Positions 48,420 through 60,079 of a stretch of DNA of 64,000 nucleotides are shown here, in pieces; position 1 is the first letter of the stretch; every line of letters starts with the position of its first letter. Under the pieces are notes generated by a model. The model ran no database searches and had not been told where the DNA came from. It saw nothing but the letters and a program-made list of their open reading frames with translations. Origin of the DNA: Desmodus rotundus (lineage: Eukaryota; Chordata; Mammalia; Chiroptera; Phyllostomidae); assembly GCF_022682495.2 (NCBI RefSeq), contig NC_071390.1, positions 165,875,220 to 165,939,219 of the forward strand, given 5' to 3'. A program made the position numbers and the translations under genes.

Positions 48420-49890
48420 CCAATTTAAAAGCTGTCCTTAATTCCTCCCTTTCTTTCCCTCTGGTTTCCTAATCCATTAGCAAGTCAAATCAATTCTAAT
48501 TTCAAAATATCTTGTTAACCCTTCCTCTTCTACAATCCTAGTCCAAACCATTATTAACTCTCACTAGACTCCTAATAACTACTCTCCTAGGCAATCTCCC
48601 TGTAAACACTCTTCCTCCTTCCCAACAATTCTTTCCCCAAACAGCAGCCACAGAAATCTTTAAAATGCAAATCATGGAGCAACTGGAACCCTTGTCCTCT
48701 GCTGGTAGAACTGTAAAAAAGTACAACTATCAAGGAAAATAGTATGGTGGTCCCTCAAAAAATTAAAAAAATAGAACTACCTTATGATCCAGAAATCCTA
48801 ACTCTAAGTAATATATCCAAAAGAATTGACAGCAGAGTTTCAAAGGGATATTTGCATACCTGTGTTCATAGCACCACTATTCACAATAGCCAAGAGGTAA
48901 AATCCAACCCAAGTGTCCATCCACAGATGACTGAATATAAAAGAAAATGTGTTATACATACAATGAAATATTACTCAGCTTTAAGAAGTAAGGAAATCCT
49001 GTCACATGCTACAACAAGAATGAATTTTGAGGAATTATGCTAAGTGAAATAAGCTAGTCACAATAAAACAAATACTGTATGAGGTATCTTAAGTAGTCAA
49101 ATTCATAGAAACAGAAAGTAGAATGGCGGTTACCAGGGGGTAGGAGGAGCTATTTGATGGTCCAGAGCTTCAGTTTTATAAGATGAAAGAGTTCTGGAGA
49201 TGTGTTTTAAAACCATCTCAATATATATACTTAAAGCAACTGAACTGGACACTCAAAAGTAACTAAGATTATTTATGTTAAATTTTTATGTTGTGTTTTT
49301 TTTAAAAAAAGTAAATAATAACATCTCTCACCCCCACTTCTTAAAATGTTTCAACTGCTTCCTATCAACCACTGAATAAAAACCCAAACAAGCTCTATGA
49401 GGCTTCGTAACATGTGGCCTTTTCCTCTTGTACAACCAGATCACACGCTACTCTCCCCTTCCCCCAAGATGTTCAGTCAAAGTGATACTCTTTCACTTCT
49501 TCGAGTAATTCAACTTCTTTCTTACCTCAAGGTCTTTCTGTCCACGCTATTACTCCTGTGTGGAATGCTATTCCCTAACTCTTCACCAGCTGGGCTGCTT
49601 ATTATCCTTCAGACATAATCTTAGATGTGAACTGTGCAGAAGCCTTCCCTGACCTGCCTACCTAAATTAGTACGAGTCCCCATACCACCCACATTATTTA
49701 TCTAATGTCTCTTCTGTTCCTTGGTAGCATTTCTCACAAACTGAAATACCTTTTTTTTAATATCTTCCCAGCTGAAATGCAAGTTCCATGTAAACAAGGA
49801 CCTCATCAGTCTTGATCATCACTGCGTGCCCAATAAATTTTATCATATGCCTGAAATATACTTAACATTCAAATACTGAGTGATTTCACA
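48420..49890 (+). repeat. L2, split by an L1
   Basis: Two parts, about 48420-48670 and 49316-49890, read on as one L2: AATCCATTAGCAAGTCAAAT, then GGAATGCTATTCCCTAACTC, GCCTTCCCTGACCTGCCTAC and GCGTGCCCAATAAATTTTAT. The later L1 sits between them. Confidence 0.75.
48671..49315 (+). mobile_element. L1 3' end nested in L2
   Basis: Starts in the ORF2 C-terminus (CTACCTTATGATCCAGAAAT, TGTCCATCCACAGATGACTG, ATGAAATATTACTCAGCTTT) and ends in a 3' UTR with GGTTACCAGGGGGTAGGAGG and a T-rich end. 5'-truncated, old, plus strand. Confidence 0.85.
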
Positions 49891-50405
49891 CTTTTAAAAA
49901 GTACTCTGAGCATATTATTAAATACATACAAATATACTCACAGATCTTTAAAAGACTATAACTGATGTTACAGCTGTTATCTCTAGTTGTTGAGTTAGAT
50001 GTATTTTCTCTTTTATATTTTTTAGCATGTTTTAACTTTTCTATAATAAACCTTTAACCTCAGAAACTAAAGACCTTTTAGCTGATATTTCAACTGCAAA
50101 ACACTTTAAATATTTAATTATATAAAATAAAGGTACAAAATGACTTAAGCTAATGATGCAATAACTTTTTAAAAATACCATATACCTCCTCAATCGCACT
50201 GTCTAAACTCAGTCTCACATTTCTACAAAGGTTTAAGTAATCTCAGACCATTAATGATGACTCAGGTCACAGAAGCGACTAAAACTGCATCTTCATACTT
50301 TTTAAAATGCAATATATAACATTTTTATAACTCTCAATACATCCCAGCATATTAATACAACTATCCTACATCTACATCTATAGATTTTTAAAAAGTCAAC
50401 AATAA
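49891..50405. other. Intronic sequence without recognised features
   Basis: AT-rich, nothing recognised. Confidence 0.45.
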
Positions 50406-50409
50406 TCAA

Positions 50410-50612
50410 AAGCTTACACTTGCCAGACTCTGGGCTAAGCTTTACACAGACCAACTCATTCACCCTTCAAACTCATTTCAGAGGTAAGGAAATTTAGGCA
50501 CTAGTAGATTAAATTACCTATCCGAAATTACAAAGCCCCTGTCAGGCAGGGACTCAAGTCCAGGAAATCCTGCTCAAGTCTAGAGGCTACGCTCTTGGTC
50601 ACACTGTACAAA
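50410..50612 (-). repeat. MIR SINE
   Basis: TGGGCTAAGCTTTACACAGA, GAGGTAAGGAAATTTAGGCA and GGCAGGGACTCAAGTCCAGG follow the MIR core. Confidence 0.7.
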
Positions 50613-51395
50613 AGTGGGGACAGACGTATGGCACAGAAGAAGTTTGAGATACAGAATGCTATGCTTCTTAAAAATTACGTTCCATCCTTAAGAAATATTC
50701 ATGGGGGGAAGAAGCACAAATAGTAATTTTCCACTTATTCATACCATTTTTTAAAGGTCACCTGTCTTAAACTTTAGAGATTATATAATTTAAATGATTC
50801 TTTAAAATTTTAGAATATTTAACAGCAAAACTTTAAAAAAGAAAAACTGGTTATTTACCAATGATAAATGACTATGGAACTCACAAGTGTCCTTAGATAA
50901 TAAAACTCTAGAATTTAACATTAACAGGAATGTTTAATTCTGCTACTTCTCTAGCTCATTTCCTAATTCAGCTCCAATTACAACCTGTGCTTTATTATAA
51001 AGCATCTTGGCACCAGAGAATTTTAAAGGTATGAACTATCTGAGAAAAATACTAAATCTCCATTCTATATGGTAACCTATTACAGGGATGCTAATAACCT
51101 CACAAGGATTCTGTAAGGGTTAAATGAGATAAAATATACAAATGCCTGGCATAAATTTGAATCCCACATGCAAATATGAATGCTGATACCCTACAAGCAG
51201 GCTAACCATTGACTCTGCCTTATTTATTAATTTACGATCTCCATCTAGCAGTCTCAAATGCCAATGTCTTTGATACATGCCACTCCCAAGCTTCCTCCAG
51301 TCATACTGTTCTACTTTTCCCTACCTGACAAACACACATTTCTGTGAACATCGCCATCCTGGGAAAAAACTCTTCATCAGTACCCCTCTCTCACA
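50613..51395. other. Intronic sequence with a short MIR-like piece
   Basis: A MIR-like end lies at about 51065-51160 (GGGTTAAATGAGATAAAATA, AATGCCTGGCATAA). Otherwise nothing recognised. Confidence 0.45.
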
Positions 51396-51399
51396 CCAA

Positions 51400-51600
51400 A
51401 GTTAGGAACTCCATCATTGTAATTCTATTAAATATAGTACATACCATTATGTCCTTATTCGTGTCTCACAATGTATCATCACATCACCCTTTAAGTGGGG
51501 TTGGTTATCTCCTCTTGGAATATAAGGCAGGGTCAATAACTTACCAATCTTGAAATTCCAAACACCCAACTTGGTGACTGGCACAAAATAGTTATTGAAG
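51400..51600 (+). repeat. L2 3' fragment
   Basis: ATTATGTCCTTATTCGTGTC ... GGAATATAAGGCAGGGTCAA ... GTGACTGGCACAAAATAGTT fits the L2 3' end; degenerate. Confidence 0.5.
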
Positions 51601-52380
51601 TTTTTTGTTTACTTGGTTTTTGTTTGTTAATGAAGAATAAAAATGATACCAAATAAGGGAACAAAAACTACATTCATTTATATTATACCTTGTTCCAAAG
51701 AAGGGAGAAGGGAGGTTTATTCTTAATACTGCAAATATATAACAAGAAATGTGTAATAAATGTTCTAATATTTTTAATAAATGTAGAAATGCTACTAGAT
51801 AAGCTACCACAGTGTTTCATTTTAAAAAGCAAATATGATATTGATACTTTTTTAGATTATGCAATCCACTCTCAGGTAATTTTCAAGTTTATATTGTTCT
51901 TACAAGGATAAAAATGGTTAATTTCAGCATCTTTACATTCCCAATTCCTTACATTACATCTGGCACAAAACAGTCACTTAGTGGTGCTTAAAATTATACA
52001 CGTGAACGTGACACACAGGTTCGCCAAAATCTGGTATTTTCCCTTTCAGATTATGCTTTACAGTTCTTCTTGGGATTCATTTTGACAAACCTAGAAGCAA
52101 ACACTGGATGCACATCAGAGGGCCTATTTTAAAAAGCAAATTCAAAAAAATAGTAAATGGTAACAAAGTAGATTTTTTAATTTATAAAAGGGTAACTTAG
52201 TTTTTTTTTAAATACAGAAGAAATATCAAGGACTAACATAGTCTGAACATGTGTGACAAAGTAGAAAAAACTGCTGAAGATGACACACAGTAGGGAAACA
52301 GGAAAAATTACATCATTGTCATTAATGACAAAGTTAGAGGTTTACTGCTGCAGAATAGGAATAAAAAGAGGGATTAAGAT
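51601..52380. other. Intronic sequence without recognised features
   Basis: AT-rich, no gene or confident repeat. Confidence 0.45.
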
Positions 52381-52382
52381 TA

Positions 52383-52626
52383 CCGTATTTTTCAGACTAT
52401 ATGACGCACCAGACCATAAGACACACCTAGATTTTAGAGGAGGAAAATAGGGGGAAATTTTTTGAAGTAAAAAATGTGGTCCTGCTCCTGCCTCCTGTGA
52501 CCCCGTTCCACCACCGCCACCCCCCTCCCCACCAAGCCAAGTAAACTACATTCAGACTATAAGACGCACCCCCATTTTCCTCCCAAATTTGGGGGAAATG
52601 TGTATCTTATAGTCTGAAAAATACGA
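52383..52626. mobile_element. TA-flanked MITE, copy 2
   Basis: Same family as 27200-27415. The left end CCGTATTTTTCAGACTATAT and right end (reverse complement TCGTATTTTTCAGACTATAA) are flanked by TA (52381-52382, 52627-52628). An inner copy, CAGACTATAAGACGCACCCC, lies at about 52554-52573 and faces the right end. It differs from copy 1 by a GC- and C-rich segment at about 52483-52537. Confidence 0.78.
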
Positions 52627-52629
52627 TAT

Positions 52630-54100
52630 CTATTATTCAAAATTATATATTTTTTAAAAGAAAAGAAAAACAGTAGTGGAAAGAAAATATGAGCACAATA
52701 ACATGGATCTATGAAATGTGCAGTGTGTTGAATAGCAGGTGAAAATTTCAAATAAAGGTTTAAAAAACCATTTTACTCACTGAGAATCATTTAAGAAACT
52801 ACTGCAAATCATTTCCATTACTCTAGGGGTTTGTGATGAGGTGGTTTAATATTTTTAGTTACATAAATATGGTACTCACTTCACGTATTATTAAAATTAA
52901 AAACCCAGTACTTAATTCAGTAAAAGAGTTTTTGAAGTGTTTCAGTTCCCTATAATGGCAAGCTTAGGAAGATCAAAGAGAGAGTCAGATGAAGAAAGTG
53001 AAAACAACTAGAGGAAAAAGAGTATGTTACACAGAGGCCAAGATCCATAAGCACACATAAAGACAAATTCACTTGCAAGTAACACCAGGGCAGACACAGG
53101 CACTTGGGTTCTGAGATGTCAGAGTAAACTGTTCTCCTACTCTGTGGCTCCCTAGTCCTGGAGGAATGGGGGATGCGGGGGAGGGTGGAGTACTACCAAT
53201 ATCTTAACAAAACGCTGAATAAGCCAATATTAAACATTCTAAAACTAATTTTAGTCCTAATCCTAAAGCTGTTTCACTTTAGACAATATGGCTGAGGAAG
53301 CCTAAAAGAAAGGAAATTACTCTCAGGTCACGCCAAATGAAATAAAGCCAAAAGTCAAATCAATCATTGGCTTGGGGTTCCCTATCCCCAATTTAGAACT
53401 TTCCTAGTAATGAAGTTCCCTGAGGAGGAAATGTTCAGCTAGACCAAAGGAACACTAGACTGAGAGAACCACCCTTAAAATCAGCAACAATGAAACCAGT
53501 CAAGGAGAATAGTTACTGAAGGTAGGATTAAAAAATGTCAAGAAGGATTAAATATCTAATACCTACTAATATAAAGATGCAGAAGGATACGGAAAAGAGC
53601 AAATCAATTAAATCATCTACAGATCAAGCTTGAAATTCACACAATGAAATTCCAAAGTTAATTTTGGAACAAATAATATGCCAGTACTCTGACACACTGT
53701 CATTCAAAGAAGGGGGAGCTCAACTCTGGTGCATTATAACGTTAGTTAAATGAGGAAACTGTCATTCTTTTGAGGAAATTGTTAAGGGATAAATGTATTT
53801 TTAAATATGGAATACTACAAAGCTCTACATAAATAATTTTGTAAATCAACCTAAGTCCAATCATACACACAAAAATAATTTTTATATTAAACAGCCACAT
53901 TTGAAATAAAAGACAAGTGTTTCTTCTTGCATTTTTCAAGGACTTGTACCAATTTAAAACAGTCTACAAACTCTAGGTGTTTAAAATTAAAGGTAACTTT
54001 TGTTTCTTAAACTTTTTATAGTCAGATTCCTTTCTAATCTACCAATAAAATTTTAGTTTCCTCTAAACATTTTCATAGCCAGTGCATAATTTAAATTCTC
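52630..54100. other. Intronic sequence, mostly unrecognised
   Basis: No gene. The part at about 53100-53600 faintly resembles decayed L1 5' material, but I cannot follow it as such. Confidence 0.4.
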
Positions 54101-54104
54101 AAAA

Positions 54105-54780
54105 CCTCTACTTCTATAGAACCTCCTAACTGGCCTTTTTTTACATCTCTATCATCTCCTCATTTCCATTTACCCAGACCTTTCTTAAACACAGAGGACA
54201 TGAAACTCCCATATTGAAAAACCACAGTACTTCTCAACCCCTGACAGGATAATAGATTTAGAACTCAAAGTTTATGAATAAAACCCTCTGAAATGTCAAA
54301 ATACCTTTTCAAGCCTTTTGTTTGCATCGTAATTTTTCCGTGGCTTTCCATACTCCTCAGCACTTGGCTGAGTACCCCAGTTTTAGATGTGTTGACATTT
54401 TAATACATTGGAAATAAATCTGGGGATATTAAAGCCATCGATTTTGTTGTTCCACTTATTTATGAATTCATTGGTTGCTTCTTGTATGTGCCCTGACCAG
54501 GGATGGAACCCACAACCCTGGTGTATTGGGATGATGCTCTAACCAACTGAGCTACCTGGCTAAGGCACTCCTTATTTCTGGCATATGCTTCTTCCTAAAA
54601 AGCCTTTTCACTCATCTCCACAAGAAATCCTATTTCTTGATGTATCAAGGTCAAGCTCAAATCCTACCCTCTTCTAAGTAATATTACCTAAAAGCCTTCC
54701 TTTCCCCAAAATTTTGTAGTCCATTATGGTACTAATAAGTCTGCCTCATTATTATGTTTAGTTGTATGCACAAGGATGCA
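54105..54780 (+). repeat. L2-like sequence interrupted by a VES
   Basis: CCTAACTGGCCTTTTTTTAC before, and CTCAAATCCTACCCTCTTCT then AAAAGCCTTCCTTTCCCC after, the SINE at 54458-54567 fit L2 on the plus strand. Weak. Confidence 0.5.
54458..54567 (-). mobile_element. VES SINE, partial, minus strand
   Basis: ATGTGCCCTGACCAGGGATG then AACCAACTGAGCTACCTGGC is the head of a VES read from its end. About 110 bases remain. Confidence 0.8.
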
Positions 54781-54804
54781 TACAACATACCAGTTAAGAA
54801 TCAA

Positions 54805-55050
54805 AGCTTTGGAATCAGAGAAACTCAAGTCAACATCTGACTCTGGTATTTATTAAGTATGACCATGAGCAAGTTACTTAAGAATCATCCTGTGTTGGTT
54901 TCCTCATCTCTTTTATGAAAATAGCTATCTATAGCAGTTTAATAAATATACCTATTATTCCCAATAGGCAGACCCACATCTTACTCATTTTTGTATTCTT
55001 TTATGTAGTATTCTGCAAGTACTTAGTAATTTCTTGATTGATGAAATCTG
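54805..55050 (+). repeat. MIR SINE
   Basis: AAGCTTTGGAATCAGAGAAA, ATGAGCAAGTTACTTAAGAA and GTTTCCTCATCTCTTTTATG follow the MIR core. Confidence 0.75.
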
Positions 55051-55054
55051 ATCG

Positions 55055-58000
55055 ATTCAGAATTAATCTCCTAGGCAAATCTTAATGAGGTCCAAATTCT
55101 AGCAAATATCAAAAATGGCTTGCTTATCATATTACCAGCTATTAATTTTAACATTGGTTTAACCAGTTTATATGTTAGCTACCATATACATAAATGCAGA
55201 TCCCAAAGTACCATTCTAAAACTGTTCTATACTGCATTACTATCATGAGTAGGTCAATATCCAAAATAACTGATAGAGCTACTTAAAAGTCCTAACTAAT
55301 CTAAAAACATTAGCAAGTATCCAAAACAAGCCTTTAGCAAATTAAAGAATTCCCATGTGGATCCTCCTCTTGTTAAAATCACACTAAATTCTGAACCCAC
55401 TTTTCTACTGGCCCCCTGAGTTATTCCTGTGCCAGGGGATTCCCACTATAAACAAATCAGTTCTGCCATGGTAATCTCAAGAAGGCTCTCAAGGGCTGCG
55501 ATGTTTCCATACCAAGATTACTACTAATTCTTAAACGCTCACAACAGACTAGATCAAAACGGACGAGTAGATTATTTAATCCTCAGCAAAACAAAAACAA
55601 ACAAACAAGCAAGCAAACAAAAAAAAACCTACAGCAAAGGCCGAAGACTGATGAAGGGACTGATAATGATAACAGGGAAGGAAAAAGAAGATAGAGCAGG
55701 AAACCTAGCCATCCAAAGGCAGCTTCAGGAAATCATAAGCTAAATTCAGTAAGAGCAACTTCACAAAAGGAAGAAAAACAGTTTGACTAGTGCTATATGA
55801 ACTATACTGAGTTTAAATATTGTCACACTACTCAACATATATAAACTGTACTCAAAAATCTATTAATAAAAAAATGACAACATTTGCTGAGTAAATGTTA
55901 TTAGGGTGCAACATGAGATCATTGAAAGCAACGCTTAAAATTTTTCCAGTGACAATCATGCTCATGTGAGAGATTTCATCCAAATTAATGAAAACCCCGG
56001 ACACAGATGTGTTTAGCACTAGTGAGTAAAGTGGCTCTTCTAAACTTCTTTCAAACTAAGAAAAATTATTTTTAATTTTTATTGAAATTTTAGTACTTTC
56101 AAAAAACATGGTTTAAAATGTTTTTAAAATTAATGAAATCATAGTTAATATAAAGCTTTTATTAGGAACTAAAGAAGGTTGCATCCATTCATTAAAAAAA
56201 AATGGTACAAGCAAATATTTCCAAACTTAAAATCTGTTTTACAAAATTATGAAACAAGTAACACCATAAGAAGTTTTAATTTAAATTATTCTGTGTATTT
56301 TGCAATTATGGAGATTATGTTCTATATATGCAATATATTTGTGTATTTGTGCGTGTGTGCATATTCATTGTCCTTTCAGAAACTATTTCTCAGGGACCAT
56401 ATCTGATGAGATATCTGATGAGATCAATCACTCCCAACTAAGATCAACTCAATGACTCCAAATCTGTTAGGCAAAAAAAAAGAAAAAAATATATATAGTA
56501 ATGTTTTAAATTATTAAAGTACTACTTTAAATCACAATCAACAAGCTCTCAGTCACCAATTCCTTATCTGCTTTAAATTTCAATTACTTTCAAAGACAGA
56601 GTCCTAATGCATATAATCTAAGCCCTTACTACACAGTATTAGAAATATTGGCTTCACCTTATCAAAATATTTGTACACTGAATCTTGAAAAGGTAATATA
56701 AAAAAGGAAAGGAAATATAAACATTCATTATGACAACAGTTCTGTTTATTTTGATGATGTCATAGTCTCTCTATAAGAACATCTGCTTGCTCAAAACTAT
56801 GCAATAGATGACTTAAGGCAATTTAGTCTTAAAACACCCTAAATGTCTAAAGTCTAATGCTTGTGAAGTGTAACTTCAGGAGAAAAGGATGTTTTCTAAA
56901 TCTTATTAGAAAGAGGCAAACTCTAATGAAGTTTATAAAGGTCAGTATTAAAAATACCAATCACCAGAGGAAGAGAAAATAAAAGTGATTTTGTCTGTCA
57001 TGTTCAGAGCTATTCAGTATAATCACAGCTAAATGACAACTTCAACATGCAGACAAAGAGAACAATTCTCTCAGAATTCTTTCAATCATTTTTCAATTTC
57101 AAAATTCACATGAAGCTTAGTTTTATTACTGATGCTCTCTACTTCATTTCTATCCGCTAACACTGCCTAAGTTCAGTCTATGGGTTGGCTTCCTGAAGTG
57201 TGCAACAGCAGTAACTATGTTCTGGGTTTAGCACAACACTTTACCAATGGAAACCATAAAAGAATGGCCTATTCATACAATCAGAAGAATAGGAAGGAAC
57301 CCTATATAGAGCATATAGTTCAAAGAAATTTTTAATATGCTCTCACTTTATCATAGACGTGCAATCTACCTTTTCCCAGATACTAGTGCTATCAATTGCA
57401 TTTACATAAACTTGCTAAACTGACCACAATTTAACTTGCACATCATGTAGTTTGATTATCTTAAACTTTAAGTAGACATATTTAACTTGCTAAAAACCTA
57501 TATTCTACCAGAAAGAACAAGAACATTAGAAATAAATTCCAGAGTTAATATCATTTTAGTAAACTTATTTTAAAGCACTACAGAACAAATCAGACTTTTT
57601 ATCCATAACAATCAGCCTTCCTTTTTTACAATGTCCAAATATCTCAGAAATGTAAGTCTTCAAAAAGAAGGATTAGAAAGTTTATTAAAATAAAATTCCT
57701 TTTGAAGTAATTTTCTTGATATAATCTACATAGTATACAATGTATACTGTTAGTGGTTCATAAATACTAAGTTTTCTGAATCATGTGCCCTTCTACCAAC
57801 TACATGTTGATAAAAAACTTCAGCCAATATTTTTCAATCTCACTGTTCTGCTCAAGAAACCAAGAGCTGCACTCCAGCTCAAATATTTCTACTCCCTCCC
57901 TCCCTTCCTGCACGAGGCAGTAAACCTTCACACTGTGTTATTATCAAGCTACTTTCCTCACAATCACTATTCTTCACCACATTTTTATTTGGAGAATAAA

Positions 58001-59149
58001 GACTATTCAAGGACAAGACTCTCAAACCTATCCTCTCACTCAAACTGTACTATAGTCCTACTATTAGTCACTCTGTAATCATTTTATCCAAATTACCCAG
58101 TGATAGGTTTGGAGCTTCAAAGGGGTTTGAGATGTTTTGGGATAGAGTAAGTTAAATATTCTGATCCTTATACAACCCCCAAAGGGCTGGTGAAGTTTAC
58201 CAAGGCCCTCCTCTCTAGAATAGTAAATAAACATCCTGTCAGAGAATCCAGAGAATAGCTGCTTTGCTCTCAAGAATATAGCTCCTGAACACTTCCCAGA
58301 GCAGCTGTTAGCAACTTTCAGATGCCTGCTGGACTATCACTTCGGTTAAGTCAACAATGTACCATCTTGTTCTGTTTTACTCTTTCCTTTTTGGTCTGGC
58401 AATTAATGTAGAACACCTACAGATTACTTTTAAAAATAAAGTACGAAAGATAAACATTAGGTCCACTACTTCTGCAAAAGAAATCATTCTAAGATCCTTA
58501 CCTCATTACTTAATCCACAATACATCAGTTGTACATGACACCGGAAGGCTTGAAAAAGATTCAGTTTTCTACCTACACTTACCAAACATGTTTTCAACTT
58601 TTCAATAATTTCGAGAACGTTCTATATTAAAAAGGTGCTGGTGCAGTCTATCGGAACTGTGCTGCTCAAATAAAAGCCCCGAATATCCTGCATTTGGTAG
58701 ATTTTAGGTACGTTTCTTGTTACCTGCTGAGCTTTCTGCACCCTTTGTCACCCATCGATGCTCCCACCGGCAAAATACTTTGCAGCGTTTAAAAAACGGC
58801 CTTCCTGCCACCGCTCAAAAAATACACATCAGACTTGGAGGTTTCCTCATACTAATAGGGAAGCACTAATACCACTAGGTATTAAGGCTCTCAAAGAATA
58901 TTTTAGCAGCCTCCCCTGGGACGCTGTGCTCAGCGGGGCTTTGAACCTGAAAACTCTCTGCCAGCTGCCTTTGCAAAAGCAGCATCAGAGGCCGAGTCAA
59001 TACCGCATTGCCGCTGCTGACTTTTTCTAGCAGCTTAAAAAAAAAAAAAAAAAAATCAGCCCAATACCCTGCAGACCCTGCTGGCTCTTCTGCAGCACAG
59101 AAGAGAATCTCCGCATAGCTCAGCGTAGAATACTGGGGAGCCCGACTAA
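55055..59149. other. STIM2: Repeat-poor 5' part of STIM2 intron 1
   Basis: Nearly 4.1 kb in which I recognise almost no transposon sequence, only a (CAAA)n-like run at about 55590-55630 and an (A)19 run at about 59037-59055. Open frames are short and without domains. Position next to the promoter makes intronic regulatory elements plausible, but none can be named from sequence. Confidence 0.5.
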
Positions 59150-59399
59150 AAGGAGGAGAGGCGAGCGCCGTCGAGAGGCTCTGTCGAAAGTGGGGTGCCG
59201 GGGGGTAATGGGAAGGCGTCCGGAGTGAGGGGACCGCGACGAAGCGGCGGTCAGGACACTGGGCGCCCGACTCGGCACTGCTCCATCGGCCGGGGCCTTC
59301 GAATAGCGAGCGCCCGGCACGGGCAGGGGCCCCTCCCGGGGATGGGGGTCCCGCAGCGACCGACAGAGCCCCACCCGCCGCCCCCTGCCCGGCTCTCAC

Positions 59400-59802
59400 C
59401 TGTCATGAGCGCCGGGCTCGCGCCGGCCGGCGAAGTGGGAGAGGAGGCGGCTGCCGCGGCAGAGCCCGACGCCCGCCTCCCACGGAGGTTCCTGGGCACC
59501 AGCTCGCATCCGTCCGCCGCGCCGGCAGCCAGCAGCCCGAGCAGCAGCAGCGCAGCCCAACGCCGCCGCAGCAGCCAGCCCGAGGCCAGCCCGGGCGTCG
59601 TGGCGGGACGAGGGCTCGGAGGAGGAGCGGGGAGAAATCGCGCCGGTGCCCCGGCCGTCCGCCACCCGCTCGCTCTGCGAGGCGCTGCCGCCTGCAACTC
59701 CTCCGGCGGCCCCCGGCGCCTCGGACGCGAGCTCCTGCCGGACGGCAGCCTGGTTCCCTCGGCACCGGGAGCCTCCGGAGGCCGGGTCCCAGCCGCGTTC
59801 AT
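59400..59802 (-). CDS. STIM2: STIM2 exon 1, coding part (start codon, long leader, signal peptide)
   Basis: STIM2 is a single-pass ER membrane calcium sensor that opens ORAI channels when luminal calcium falls. This exon gives residues 1-134 plus the first base of codon 135. Residues 1-75 form an unusual Arg/Pro/Ala-rich leader beginning MNAAG. The hydrophobic signal core lies at about residues 82-96, after LLRRRW, and is followed by DGCELVP and an Ala/Ser-rich stretch ending ALMT. I recognise this order from mammalian STIM2. The start at 59802 was chosen because it is the only in-frame ATG before ALMT and an in-frame TAA lies three codons upstream. The context is weak (C at -3, A at +4). The donor GTGAGA follows at 59399, leaving phase 1. 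Joining to exon 2 makes codon 135 Asp, giving ALMT-DPCM, as expected for STIM2. The gene continues left, so the protein is incomplete here. Very confident of identity. Confidence 0.95.
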
Positions 59803-59817
59803 TGGTTCCGGTTATTT

Positions 59818-59830
59818 AAAAAAAAAAAAA
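59818..59830 (-). repeat. T13 tract just upstream of the STIM2 start codon
   Basis: Thirteen consecutive A on the plus strand, so T/U13 in the STIM2 leader, ending 15 bases before the ATG. It is a homopolymer in an otherwise GC-rich region and is likely to vary in length between individuals. Confidence 0.9.
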
Positions 59831-60079
59831 GTGAGGAGCGGAGAGGTAGAGCGTCTTCAGCCGCGCGCGACAGCCGCGCTGCTGCGGCAACGAGACCGGG
59901 ATTCGCTGCTCTGGCGCCTGCGAACACCAGCACTAGAGTCCGAGCCGCTGCCGCCGCGGCGCATCCCCTCCGCCCCCTCCGGCCCGCGCCAGTCGTAGTA
60001 CCACGGTCTGCACCGTCGCCTCCACCCCTCACACACTCGCTTGCATACCAATCCCCCGCCTCCTTCAGTCCCTCCTCCG

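Larger units (their letters stand above)
5913..59399 (-). other. STIM2: STIM2 intron 1
   Basis: A GT-AG intron of about 53.5 kb, phase 1, from the donor GTGAGAGCCGGG just inside the CpG island to the acceptor TTTCAG next to exon 2. It holds no recognised coding gene of its own. Every intact or partly readable open frame of note falls in a transposable element. All L1 copies whose orientation can be read lie on the plus strand, that is antisense to STIM2. Confidence 0.9.

Noticed and set aside
58875..59399. A 174-codon minus-strand open frame just downstream of exon 1
   Set aside because: It lies in intron 1 beyond a good splice donor, includes a translated homopolymer, and has no recognisable domain.
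59195..59998. A 267-codon open frame on the plus strand across the CpG island
   Set aside because: It is antisense to STIM2 exon 1 in stop-poor, GC-rich DNA. Its composition is Ala/Pro/Ser/Arg-rich with no domain, as expected for a shadow frame.
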